This document shows positions 22,903 to 34,420 of a stretch of 64,000 nt of DNA, piece by piece; the stretch's first letter is position 1, and each line of letters opens with the position of its first letter. Source of the stretch: Epiperipatus broadwayi. Taxonomy: Eukaryota > Onychophora > Udeonychophora > Euonychophora > Peripatidae. Location: positions 1,116,001-1,180,000 of the forward strand of contig JAQFVV010006255.1 in assembly GCA_028023455.1 (NCBI GenBank). The letters run 5' to 3'. The position numbers were made by a program, and so were the translations under genes. The notes under the pieces are model-generated. The model was given only the letters and a program-made list of their open reading frames with translations. It was not told the origin of the DNA and did no database searches.

Positions 22903-24593
22903 TGTCAAGAATCAAGAGCCTACTCTCACTGACCTATAAATTTTTGCCTATACCATATATTATTTAGTTATTTAAATAATCTCCCAATCATGGTACATGT
23001 TGTTTATTTATTTCAATGGTGCAGCCAACTAAGGACCTGATAATGATTCAGTTGGTGGTCTATCCATAAAAATTCAAGTAATTGCTAACTCATTACTACC
23101 TCAGATTAAAATCAATTGACAGAATATGTTAATTAATGGAGTGTTTGGGGAGTTTTAATTAGAAATACATGGCAAAAGGTTAGTCAGTGCTAGTGTAGTG
23201 ATATGCATGGAAATAGGAGAATTCTTGGAGTGGGAGTTCATTAATAAAGAGAATAATTTAAATACTAAAAGGAAATTTATTATTCAAAGCTATAATATGT
23301 AGTGAATTTGTAATAAATCCATAAGTTTAAATACCATTAATACAGATTTTATTAAAATCAAAAGATTATTAAAGTGTTATAAAATAGATATGTTTATTTG
23401 TTCTTTTCTTTCTTTTTCCTATATGGAGACTGAGAAGTAAACTAATAATTTAACATATGAGCAGATGCAAATGTTTATGAATATAATAATAGAAAATATA
23501 CAGGAAGTTAAAGAAATTCATCAAACAATGAAACAGAATTTAATAGTAAGAGTAAATAATATAAAAATCAGCATGCATTGGAAGCATATAAAGAATCATT
23601 TGAAAAAAATAGGACTAAGTATAGAAGAATTAAAACAAGAAGTGAAGTCAGTGAAATAAAACATTAATAATATTAAAGAAAAGATAAAATCAGAAAGTGT
23701 AAAAATAGATAATATGAAAGAAATAGAGTAGATAAAAAAAATTGTTAGAAAAAGAACTGGGCATAAATATAATAAAAGAACAAGAAGATAGGTGTTATCA
23801 CAAGAATTATGAGAATGAGTTTAAGACTGACATAAATTAGAATAGTGAACATTTGTGTTTAGAATAGAAATTCACTATGTATAAAGAACAACAGGGTTAT
23901 AATTTGGTCAGGTATTTTCATAGCTTCCTCTATAATGTAGTTCCTGTCTACATTATAAGAAATCATAATATAAAATTTAAGATAAATAATTTAATGCAAA
24001 TTTTAGAAGGCAAAAGTCAAAGATTTGGATAGAGCAATCTAAGAATTTTTGCAAATACTTTCCCATATTGTTGATTACATTATCAATAATAGGGTATGCA
24101 GAACTTTTAGGAAGAAAACTGTCTTATTATGTCACAAATAATGACTGATTTTGCCCAATCAGTTAAAGAGTACATAATTTATTCTGAATTTATCAAGGCC
24201 CTTTTTAAAAAAACCTTATCTCCAATGAAAGGATAAAACTCTTGTTGTTAAATCATGAAAATATTAAAGTAATGAAGATCTAATTCAACTAGATGATAAT
24301 TCAGATAGCCTGAGCATATTAATAATATTAGGCAACCATATTTAAATGTCAAAAAGAAAGAATGACCCACCACATAGGAGGTTAACTTGCAGAGAAAAGT
24401 GATGAAAGACCTAAACAAAATACACAATAAGGAAAATATTATTTTGAGGGTACATTCAATTGGCAAATGACAGCAAAAACATTTAACAAATGTAAGTTTT
24501 TTTTAAAAAAATGAAAATTTCCCTATTATTTACATTAATGGTCAATTTTTTTTTCCCGTAACCTAGAGACTGTTGAGATGGAACTGTGATCTA
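22903..24593 (+). mobile_element. Region between the two LTR-like repeats
   Basis: Internal segment of 1.7 kb. Shortly after repeat A comes TGGTGCAGCCAACTAAGGAC (22,019 bases after the window midpoint is not implied; it lies at about 23020), which could be a primer-binding region, though no tRNA match was tested. A helical, lysine-rich open frame lies at 23465-23659. No RT, integrase or protease motif is visible, so if this is an LTR retrotransposon it is a non-autonomous one. Confidence 0.45.
23465..23659 (+). CDS. Short coiled-coil frame, retroelement-like
   Basis: 64 residues, e.g. NIQEVKEIHQTMKQNLIVRV and LSIEELKQEVKSVK, with heptad-like spacing of I, L and M and no stop. After the stop at 23659 similar helical sequence continues with further stops (INNIKEKIKSES, VKIDNMKEIE), suggesting a longer coiled-coil ORF that has decayed. 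Structure resembles ORF1 or Gag N-terminal coiled coils; no specific family is recognised. Confidence 0.4.
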   Translation: MQMFMNIIIENIQEVKEIHQTMKQNLIVRVNNIKISMHWKHIKNHLKKIGLSIEELKQEVKSVK

Positions 24594-26776
24594 TCTCAGT
24601 AGTATTTTATAAACAATTATTTAGTGTTGGATATTAATTTTTAATTGAAATTCTGTTTTGTTTCATATATATAGGTGTGGTATTATGTATACACATGCAC
24701 ACATTAATAGAGAAAAAAATGTTGTAAGGCTAGCTCAGTTTATTTAATTATAAAAAAATTTAAATATGTGTTCTTTAAAGTGGAATTTGTTATCTTTTGA
24801 TAAAATATTTTTTATATATTTCAGAAATAATATTTAATCTTAAAATGGTTTTTTATCAATTCATTATTACAAGTTCATTATTAGTTAAGATTTTAACAAA
24901 ATCTATAATTTCTTTCATTAAGTATTCTTATCTGGAAAATTTTACTTTAATGTAATTATAAATTTAAATTTCTTAATTAAAATTGCTGGTTTATCTGAGA
25001 TCAAAATTTTAATCACTAATTTGCTAATTAAAGAGATTCCTGAAATTCTTGATTGGGCTAAACAATGATCTATCAAAAACCAGCTGAAAAAGTATATTTG
25101 AATTCTGATAATTTTTCTGATTCACCTGTGTCTGCTGAGCCTGTTTGTATTTTGATTCAGTTTGTTCACTATTGATTCTGCTTATATACTATTGATTCTG
25201 TCATATTTACCTGTGCCCATCTAAATGATCTCATAACTTGTTCCAGTGACCATGTTTAAAAATGTGTTGCTAAAGCTCCACTCTCCAACATGAATTTGTA
25301 TCAAGTGTATGCTAACCTCACTCCATAATTAATTAAAAAAATGAGCCAACTACTGACATCTTAGAGATCATCAAAGCAATGTACTTCTCACCATGAAACC
25401 AAAGTAGACTCCAGATAACAATATGTCAGACATATGCATTTATATACTCCATCTGTACTGAAAGTAATAGCCCTATACTATTTCACTATGGAGTTAAGGT
25501 AAAACCTTTACATTAATTATTATTATTATTAAGATATACCAGTAATCCAGTGATATATATAAGGAATAATTTTATATCTCTGTTTTATTGATTTTATTTT
25601 TTCTTTCTTTTTATATATGTCATATATTATAATTGTTTAGTAATGTTTTATTTAAAACCCTTTAATTTTCTTTTAAATTTAACAATTGATAATTAATTTC
25701 AGTAGCCCATAATAGTTTTTCTAATGTTATTTAATTTTATTTTCTCCTTATAAAATCTTAAAAGAAAATTTATTCCAAAGAAACTTAAAACAAATTTGTT
25801 CCTTCTCTATTTTCCTGGTTGTTTAGATAATCTTAGTTAACTTGATGAGTATTTGAAAGAAATACTAAGTTTTAAAAAAATTTAGATTAATGTTTTTGTG
25901 TGTAATTAATAATGCCTTGGAACTTATAAAATCACTATATTTTATTTGTAATGATGTTATTGATGTTCATATATAATTTTTATATGAATGTTGAACTGTT
26001 TAAATGGTGGGCAGTATTTTTTGTTATTTATGTCATTCATGTCTGAAAATAAAATAAAAAGTTTTGTTTTATATGCACATGCATATAACATGCTCTGTTA
26101 AATATCACATAAAGGTTTATTTATATATTTGGCCCTTTTATTTATTTCTCTGCTTATTGCTATATATAGGCGGGTTTTGATATTTTGCATTGGGTTCAAT
26201 GATTTTCTGCCCCTGCTCATTTCTATATGTTATGTGTTTTATCCTGTGTTTTATTTGCTACTGGCAATTGGTAATCATTTTTGATATTTGCTGTTTTTTT
26301 ATTTGATATTATTTTTGATATTTGCTTCTTCACAGGTTTTTATATATAGTTTGCTGAGCCTGTGATTGTTGTTTTTTTTTACATTTTTTTATGGTTGCAA
26401 TCTTGTGCACTGCATATGAGCTTTGTTTAGTAATGTCAGCACATGTGAGCTTGCCTAGTAATTAAGCCTGTCAATTTTTGATAATAGATTCATATTATAA
26501 CAAATAAATATATGTGGACATTCCATTATTATAAAAGGGACTAAAGTTAATATTGGGGAGAAAAATAATATAATAAACTGTCAGGTGTCAATTACTTTAC
26601 TTAATTACTTTAAAAGAGTTAGTAGTTCTTTAAATCTCCTGTTGATTATGTAACCCAAGTGTTTAAACCTCACTATTAATGTTATGTCATTATTAATAAA
26701 TATTATTGTTGATTGTTAGATTTGTGTGGCATTCATTTACTGTTGTCTGCTCTGCTAATTGTTTATTTTGACAAAC
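24594..26776 (+). mobile_element. LTR-like direct repeat B
   Basis: A 2.2-kb partner of repeat A in the same orientation. It starts TGTGATCTATCTCAGTAG and ends ATTGTTTATTTTGACA, fitting TG...CA termini. A short target-site duplication is not visible outside A and B. Alternatives are a decayed tandem duplication or two copies of another repeat; the TG/CA ends and coiled-coil interior favour an LTR element. Confidence 0.6.
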
Positions 26777-26779
26777 TAT

Positions 26780-28440
26780 CACTACTCTCCCTTATCTAGT
26801 GGCAAGGACAGCTGCGATAGGCACTGGTAGTTAATATCCTCATCAGCAAATTATATTCTCGGCTAGAGGTCTAGTGGAACACTTTGATAGAGGATAGTAG
26901 GTGCAGACTGTCCAATGATAGTATTATTTCCAAGAGCTTCCATGTAGTAAAAATCTAATAGCCAAATAACTGGCATTTCAGTACAATGATAAGTATCTTC
27001 CTCAAATCTTCTTCCTTCTCAAACCATAGGAATGTCACTAAAGAAAATGATTTTAAATTTCAAAGGCTAACAAATAAATTCAACAAATTGTTAAAAAGGC
27101 TGAAGCAATCAGATCAGAAATTATCTGATTCTGAATTGAAAGTTCTTAATAAAGGTTTTAATTTCACTATTTCAGGATCAAATTTACCATTTGATGTTAT
27201 TATTTGTAAAGTGAAAAGTACACCATCAAAAATACCTTGTGGGCAGAAAGGCATAATGAGAGGAAAATATATACAATATTCTAATTAAAGCAAAACACTC
27301 AAACTAATTTACCTGTTGATGAAAGAAAAGCTTTGTTTCCAGTAAAAAATGATAAATTAATTACTATTCTTTCAGCAGATGAAGGTAATACTACACTAAT
27401 TTTGAATACTAGTGATTATTATATAAAAAAATACATAATTTATTAAATGATATTTATAAAAAAATTTATAGAGACCCTATGACTTATCTTGAAAAGAAAA
27501 TGAAAGCAGTAATTTATGCTACTGATCTAGATTTAAAAACTAAAATCTATCTTACACCAAGAGAGAAAAATCTTTTTATCCAAAATTATACAATTTGCCA
27601 TAAATCCACAAACCATATACTCCATTGAGACTGATTGTAAGTGCAGTTGGTTCATCAACACAAGCACTAGCTCATTTTCTATCTTTTTTTACAGCCACAT
27701 TTAACACAAATGTCATCTTATGTTTAAAATGTGAATCATTTTTTGAGCTTATCTAGGATATTTAAAAATATTTTTGTAAGTTTTGATATTGTTTCACTTT
27801 TTACTAAGGTACCTGTGAAGAAAGTTATTGAAGTTTTAAAAAATATTCAATTGCCTGTTTTTGTTGCGGGTTTAATTGAACACTGCTTATTGAATATATG
27901 TTTTTGTTTTTGATGAACAGATATATAAGTAAACATCAGATTTGGCTATGGATTCACCAATTTCTCCAGCATTGGTTTCTATTTTTATGGAAAACTTGGA
28001 AAAGAAAATTTTGATATCAGCATTGAAAAAATCATCTGTATGGCTGAGGTATCTTCATAATATCTTTATTATTTGGTCTCATGGTAAGGATGCTCTTCAT
28101 GAATTTTTACATTTCTTAAACTTGTTTTACAAAAATATTAAATTTACTATGGAAATAGAAAATAATAACCAACTTCCATTTTTAGATGTTCTAATTGAAA
28201 AAAAACATGGTTCTTTATCCCATGGTATGTATAGAAAGCAAACACACACAGGGTGATATCTACATTTTTCTTTTCATCACCATCCAGCACAATTATTTTC
28301 AGTAGCAAAGTCATTGTCAGAAATAACTGAGACTTTCTGATAACAGCCATTTTCTCCAAGACATCTCTGCTATTGAAAAAATGCTTCTTCATAATAGTTT
28401 TGATCACAGGATTATTAATAGGGCTTTTTTTATACATATA
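26780..28440 (+). pseudogene. Penelope-like element with reverse transcriptase
   Basis: After a 5' part without coding, the frame from 26986 gives SDQKLSDSELKVLNKGFNF, a PLE N-terminal signature. Then, across shifts, LYNLP-IHKPYTPLRLIVSA (27590-27640), FVSFDIVSLFTKVPV (RT motif A, 27775), MAMDSPISPALVSIFMENLE (motif B, 27942), SVWLRYLHNIFIIWSHGKDA (motif C position, 28050) and KFTMEIENNNQLPFLDVLIE (28140). The catalytic Y-x-DD of motif C reads YLHN, so both aspartates are lost. The copy ends soon after RKQTHTG; the nuclease part is absent. Not functional. Confidence 0.8.
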
Positions 28441-28477
28441 ATGTTTAAAAGAATTATTTTTATACTGAACATAATTT

Positions 28478-29145
28478 AATTAGAATGGATTTGAACTGAG
28501 TTTAACACTCCCTACACCTATCCACTCTATCTTATACAATTGACACAGATGACCACATATACATGAAAAACATAAATAATCTCTAATATATGTGGTTCAT
28601 GCTAAACTAGCACTCATCAGTTAATCCAGATTCCCATCTTCCCTACATATATACAATCAGTATTCAGTTCATATTAAAATAGCAACTCTTCAAACTTTAA
28701 TGGACAGACTTCAATGTTCTCTACTCTCCAACTGTCTCTACTCTTCAACTTTACAGTCATCCATATCATTGAAAATATGATGATGAATGCTCAAAGATCC
28801 CATTGATGCTAATATTATCATCATATCCATGTGGATTTTAAGTCACAATATCGGCATCAACAAGGGTTTTGAGCACTCCATTATCAGATTTTCAATGATA
28901 TGGATGGCTGAAGAGTTGGAGGATGGAGAATATTGCAGCCTGTCCATTAAAGTTTGAGGATTTACTATCTTAATATAAACTGATTGCTGACTATGTATGT
29001 GTGTGAGAGATGATGATCTGGACCAACTAATAAGTATTGTTTTAGGACAATATATGTGTATTGGAGATCATTTACCTTTTTCACATTGTGGTCATGTATA
29101 TCAATTGTATAAGATGGAGTGGATATATGTAGGAAGTTTTAGATT
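28478..29145. mobile_element. F3 foldback, long copy
   Basis: GAATGGATTTGAACTGAGTT begins the left arm and AGATGGAGTGGATATATGTA lies in the right. Interior blocks (CTAGCACTCATCAGTTAATC, CATTAAAGTTTGAGGATTTA, CTGGACCAACTAATAAGT) follow the order of the 2917-3902 copy. It lies immediately after the PLE remnant, whose 3' truncation it may have caused. Confidence 0.65.
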
Positions 29146-29504
29146 TAACTTGAAATAAAAGCATGAAGAGATTCAGAAATTAATTGAGTCAATTCCTATT
29201 TTTTATTATCATTTAGAATGTCTTTGAGTTAATCTTTAGATCTATCTCTGTTACAAAACCCTGCACATATTCACTATAAAAGTTTTTTTTTAATAAATCA
29301 ATTACCATTCTTTAATTTCACAAAAGTCCAATCAAATAAGAATATGCTCGTACAATATTACCAAAACCCATAAAACTGAAGAAAGTACATACTAATTGGT
29401 ATTCTAATGTTGGCATATTTTTTGACATTTTTAAGATTATTCTTAAATAAATTATTTACAGCACTTTTATATTATAACAATCTGGTTTTTGTAATATTTT
29501 TTTA

Positions 29505-30083
29505 GTTGGTTGCTTTAATAATTTTTTTTAACATTTAAAGTAAATTAAACAAAAGATTTTAATATTATATAAATAAATATTACAAATTTCCCGGCTTCTA
29601 AATTAAAATTACAATTTTTAAATATATCTGTGGAATTTGACAGCATTGCGCACAACTATTAATGGTGGAATCAGCATGAACTACACGATATATTTCGTTG
29701 TGCACTAACTAAAAATAAATGAAATACGGTACTATAGCATTCCCTCCCCCACTAAATTTCACATTTCAAACATGAATTTATATACTGCAATCACATTATC
29801 TTCATGATTTAAATACTATATGTATTCAGTTCAGTACTATAGTTAAAAGTATGTGTCATGATTTTTTCCAAGCATTTTTTATTAACTTCGCATAAAATAT
29901 GCTTCAAAATAAAAATTACAAATCATTAAATATAAAGAATGGAATTACTTTCTTTTTAATACAAATTTTTAAATATAAATAATAGTTTAGATAGGAATAT
30001 TTATTTATTTACAACAAATTTAAATATTTTTTTGGCTCTGTCAATTTCATAATTTTTGAAATATGTTAAAGCAACCAATTAAA
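29505..30083. mobile_element. Non-autonomous element with short inverted ends
   Basis: TTTAGTTGGTTGCTTTAAT at the left is the inverted counterpart of GTTAAAGCAACCAATTAAA at the right (one or two mismatches in 19). A second, inverted and diverged copy covers about 36470-36830. About 580 bp, no open frame; DNA-transposon derivative by structure. Confidence 0.6.
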
Positions 30084-30513
30084 AAAAAGTAATTGTTAAA
30101 ACAATCAATTAAACAGTATTGAGGACAAACATACATTCATAGGGATTTTATATAAGGGATGATAGATGACTCACTTTTCATCCCTCTCTACTAAAGCTTT
30201 ATGCAGAATAATTTAATTACAGTAATTATATTACTATGATAAAATATACTGCACTTCATTATGTTAGGCACAGAATCAGCACAGTGGAGTCTGGTTATAC
30301 CTTCATTTCTATCATTATATCAAAAAGCTATCAAGATATTTAATTTGATTCACATTTTCACAATGATAACTTTATCTAAGCTAATTGCTGAAGTTATTTT
30401 TTTTCCAAAAATTAGTTATTAAAGCATCTGAGTTTTTTTAAAATAATTTCTAAATCAAAGTCTTTATTGGCTACATTCAAAGCATTAATAACATTTTATA
30501 AATCATCTTTTGT

Positions 30514-31297
30514 ATTCTAGCATGTATGTGTGTGGTGCAACTGTTCCCAAAAGCTGTAAAGTGTTATTATAAAATAGATAAATAAAAACAAATGAGCTGA
30601 GCACTTTCAAAGGATCTTGTCTTCATAATCATAGCTTGCTAATATGTTTAATGATATGCAAATATGCTAATTCCATTTCTTCGATAAAGCATAGCATGTG
30701 TCTTTTCTGTTTATGACATCTTTGTCTCGTGAGATGAAGAAGGCCTCTTTGATTTTTCTTTTAAGGTGATGTCTCTCTCTGTACACAATTGTGGGATTGT
30801 CTGGAATACACTCATGGTGACTTGTGCTCTGGTGCTGAAAGAAAACTGAATAGGTGGAAGGATTGTTGAGAGCTCTATTGTACGAATATTTATGTTGTGC
30901 TAATCGCGTGGACAGAGATGCTATGCTTTCTCCATAATATGTGATGATCCTTCCACCTATTCAGTTTTCTTTCAGCACCAGAGCACAAGTCACCACAAGT
31001 GTATTTCAGACAATCCCACAATCATGTGTAGAGAGAGACATGACCTTAAAAGAAAAATCAAAGAGGCCTTCTTCATCTCACAAGACAAAGATGCCATAAA
31101 CAGGAAGGACATGTGCTATGCTTTATCGAAGAAATGGAATTAGCATATTTGCATATCATTAAATGTATTATCAACTTATGATTATGAAGGCAAGATCCTT
31201 TGAAAGCACTCAGCTCGTTTGTTTTTATTAACTACTTTGTAATAACACTTTATAGATTTTGGCAACAGTTGTTCCACACATGCACACGTGCTAGAAT
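30514..31297. repeat. Large palindrome from inverted PLE 3' ends
   Basis: Arms of about 350 bp (30514-30863 and 30946-31297) with an 82-bp loop. They are close to identical, e.g. GATGAAGAAGGCCTCTTTGA at 30735 against TCAAAGAGGCCTTCTTCATC at 31059. Each arm carries the end of a PLE nuclease frame and the following untranslated sequence. A structure of this size can form a hairpin or cruciform. Confidence 0.85.
30667..30960 (-). pseudogene. PLE GIY-YIG nuclease C-terminal part
   Basis: An uninterrupted minus-strand frame of about 95 codons runs from the right arm through the loop into the left arm and ends TGG AAT TAG. It reads ITYYGESIASLSTRLAQHKY, then NNPSTYSVFFQHQSTSHHEC and later LKRKIKEAFFISRDKD. 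The YYG, the arginine in STRLAQH and the glutamate in KIKEA fit the second half of the GIY-YIG active-site pattern; the GIY half is missing because the palindrome centre lies upstream of YYG. The right arm carries a second, shorter open copy on the + strand (30949-31141) with a few amino-acid changes (SHHKCISDNP, ISQDKDAINR). Confidence 0.7.
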
Positions 31298-31489
31298 ATA
31301 TATATTTCCCCAAAGTGAAAAATTATTTGACTTAATTGCATCTTTTGTATTGAAAAAAAATGGTGCAATCATCAGAAATCTGTAAATCTAGAAGCCAAAA
31401 AGTTATAGTTTTTGTTTTTAGTTAACTTGGATCAAAAATTATTATGAAATACATATTTTGATGTCCAGTATAGTTTAGTACAATGATAG

Positions 31490-31562
31490 AATGAGAGATT
31501 CGAACTCAGGATGCATGGTTCATCGCTTCAGCTCTGTCACTTGTATTGCTAATCTTTTTATA
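31490..31562 (-). repeat. tRNA-like sequence, probable SINE head
   Basis: On the minus strand GTGACAGAGCTGAAGCGATG is followed by CATCCTGAGTTCGAATCTC, with GAGTTCGAATC matching the B-box consensus. The D-arm part does not fold well and the acceptor ends do not pair, so a functional tRNA is unlikely. Confidence 0.4.
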
Positions 31563-32559
31563 AATTACAAAAGAATAAATAATTCGGGGTCTTTATTTGC
31601 CTGGAATTTCTTCTATATTTGAATCTATATATATATTTTTAGTTCGCAGTTTGGATAGCTTGAAAAGTTTATTTGTTTATAGATAATTCTTTTATTATTT
31701 AAAAACGTAAAGTGTTATTTACTTCCGCTCTTATCAATATTAGTTTGCAAATATTTTTTAACGTTATTTTCAAATATTTATTAAAACAGTTAAAATGATA
31801 TTTGTTCACCAAACAACTACGTTAATTAAAATATTGTAATATTTTTACGTCATGCTAGTTGTTTATTCGATGTATTAAATAATAATCCCCAAAAGCTGTC
31901 TGGTAATAACGGAAAAATTTTTTGGCTAATTGTCAATTATTAAATTACCGTTTTATCTTTGAAAATCATAAGAAATGTTTGTGAATAATTCTTAATTCAT
32001 TTTTTAAATATGAATGAGATTCTCAATATAGGCTTTTGCAATTTCTACATCATTCAGATGAGATATACAGCACACAGATTTTTTTATTGCTTATTTGTTT
32101 GTTTTTTTTTATTAGCAAAGCAGGATTGAAATGATACAATTATTTAATCAGGTTCATTTACATTAAATTATCAAAGTTCAACGCAGTTCCAATAGACAGT
32201 ATTAACCTATTGTGCTCTATATATCATTAGTAACTGTTATAACAATAATTACAGCTAAATATTTTATCTGAAATAAATCTTGTTGTCTTTTCTTATCATC
32301 AGCATTTATTACCATGTTTTTATAGCTTTATTTAGTTTGTCCTAAACTATATTCTACATAAATTTAAAAAAAACATGTTATTGCAAATGAGAGATTTTAA
32401 GTTACAATTGCTAATCATATTACTAAGTACATGTGCCCATTCCAACCTTTAAAAAAAACTGCTCTAGAAATGAATTTTGCACTGATTATACAAACCAATC
32501 TGTAAAACATAAATACATCCACATGTTGATTCTTCTTTTCATTTGATATTCTTTAAATT

Positions 32560-33240
32560 ATTTTTGCAGAAAACATTTCTTTCTGAAATATTCCAACATC
32601 ATGTCTAATTGTAGCTATTCAGTGCTTTCTAATCACTGTCATATCTTCTAAATGGAAGCAATCAGAATTACACTTCTTTAGAATGGCTTTGAGATATTCC
32701 TTATAACATAGACAGGGTTTACAATGTATATGAAATCTATGCTGAATTTACCCATGAAATACCTTTTAATGAAGTCTTGCATTGTTTATTCACTTAATAT
32801 GTCCAATCCACTGAAGGTGCAGCTTTACAATAGTGGACACTATAGTATGACATTCAGCAAGTTTAAGAACATACTGATTGATTTTATGATTTTGCCATTG
32901 TATTTTTAGAATTTTATGGAGCACTCTTGAATAAAATTTTTCTAATGCCTTTATATTGCATTTATAGTGTGTCCAAATCTTATTTCTATAAAATAAATGA
33001 AGTAAAATAACAGCTTTATATATAGTTAATTTATTTCCTGTAGTTATTTTTCTGTAGTGAAGTATCCTACTTTTTAATTATTGGAATCTGTGTTGTATCT
33101 CAACACCTAACTCCACATTACTGCTCAAAATATTTAAATTGGTTTACATTCTCAAATTGTTAATCATCTGATCTAGAACCACATTATTAATGACATCATC
33201 ATTATTACTATTAATTAAAAATAGTATATTTTTATTTATC
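32560..33240 (-). pseudogene. LINE 3' part, minus strand
   Basis: Across frame breaks the minus strand reads NTDSNN-KVGYFTTEK and VLHKILKIQWQNH-equivalents, then a VSTIVKLHLQWIGHI-like stretch and LKGISWVNSA. This is the C-terminal series (L-R-x-I-L-x-I-x-W-Q-D, L-R-W-x-GH-V, L-P-K-x-L-L-Y-G-E-L) of a widespread animal non-LTR element. Heavily decayed. Confidence 0.5.
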
Positions 33241-33639
33241 TATATCTGATTTTTTAAAACATACAACAAAGAGTAACTATAGATGATGCTATAATTTTGA
33301 CCTTCAATAACTGCTTATAATGATAATGTAACTATCTCATATTACATCTGAACATGAATGAAATGTGAATGTTTTTTTATTATGATAAATAATAATGTTA
33401 ATGAAAAAATAATAGAATATTGGGATGTAGTGGTGGCAATAGCAGCAGAAGCAGTAGTAGTAATACAAATTGTTTGCAAATACTAATATATAAACAATTA
33501 ACTATAAGGGGGAAATGATAAAAATAACTTTCATTTTGCAAAAAGAACCTTGTTATAAACCTTTTTGTGAGAATTAGTAATGACTGAACTATTTTAATGA
33601 TATATCCATTCTATTTATTTGTTTATATCTGGGGGGGGG

Positions 33640-34420
33640 GGGATATTCAGTGAAAACAATTCTTTGTGATCTTAAAAATGGAAAGACAGTAGGTCCTGGA
33701 TACATTTTAAATTATGATAGTAGTATATTGCTTTCAAAAATATTGGAATTTTTAAAAAATATATAGATTCTTGAAGTTGTCCACTGATCTAAAGAATATT
33801 CTTATTATGCCAATTCTTAAAAATAGAGATTGTATGTTGTCCACTATAGCAAAGAGTATTTGCCCAATCATAGATGAATGGTCATCAAAGACTCAATATG
33901 ATTTTAGAAAATCCAAGAAGCATTATCAACATAATTATTTGTTTCAAGGCAAATGCAAGAAAAGTGTTGGAAACAAAACAATGACTTATATATTGCTTTT
34001 ACTGATTTGATCAATACATTTGATTCAATTAATTGAATGGATCTGTGACACTGTTAAAATACAATGACAGAAATATTTATTACTACAGATGAAAAATCTG
34101 AGATTTTTGAAACAAAAATTGGTGTTGGACAAGTATGTGTGCTTGCTTCAACTTTGTTTTTGATTTTTATGGAAATGGTCTTCGGAATGATAGATGGCTT
34201 TTATAAATCAGGAATTGAGATAAAATACATATTTAATGATGAGATCTTTTATTTGAATAGATTTAATCAAAATTAGAACTTCATCCTATTGGTTTCTAAG
34301 TTGACAGTTTGCTGATGATTATACTATTATTGTCAATGCGAAAGATGGCTATAAAATGTATTTAATATTTTGCAACATATATAAAGACATTATTTTAGTA
34401 ATTAATCTTCCAAAAAACTC
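33640..34420 (+). pseudogene. LINE reverse transcriptase fragment, plus strand
   Basis: The + strand gives LKNGKTVGPGYI (K-x-x-GK-x-x-G-x-D-x-I), QYDFRKSKKH (Q-x-GF-R), RQMQEKC-KQNNDLYIAFTD and LINTFDSINW (RT motif A), VGQVCVLASTLFLIFMEMVF (motif B, normally G-V-K-QGCVLAPTLF), and FNDEIFYLNRFNQN. Stops and shifts interrupt it. The motif series fits the same LINE type as the minus fragment at 32560-33240, in opposite orientation. Confidence 0.65.

Noticed and set aside
31490-31562. Functional tRNA gene
   Set aside because: B box is good but the D arm and acceptor stem do not form; more likely a SINE relic.
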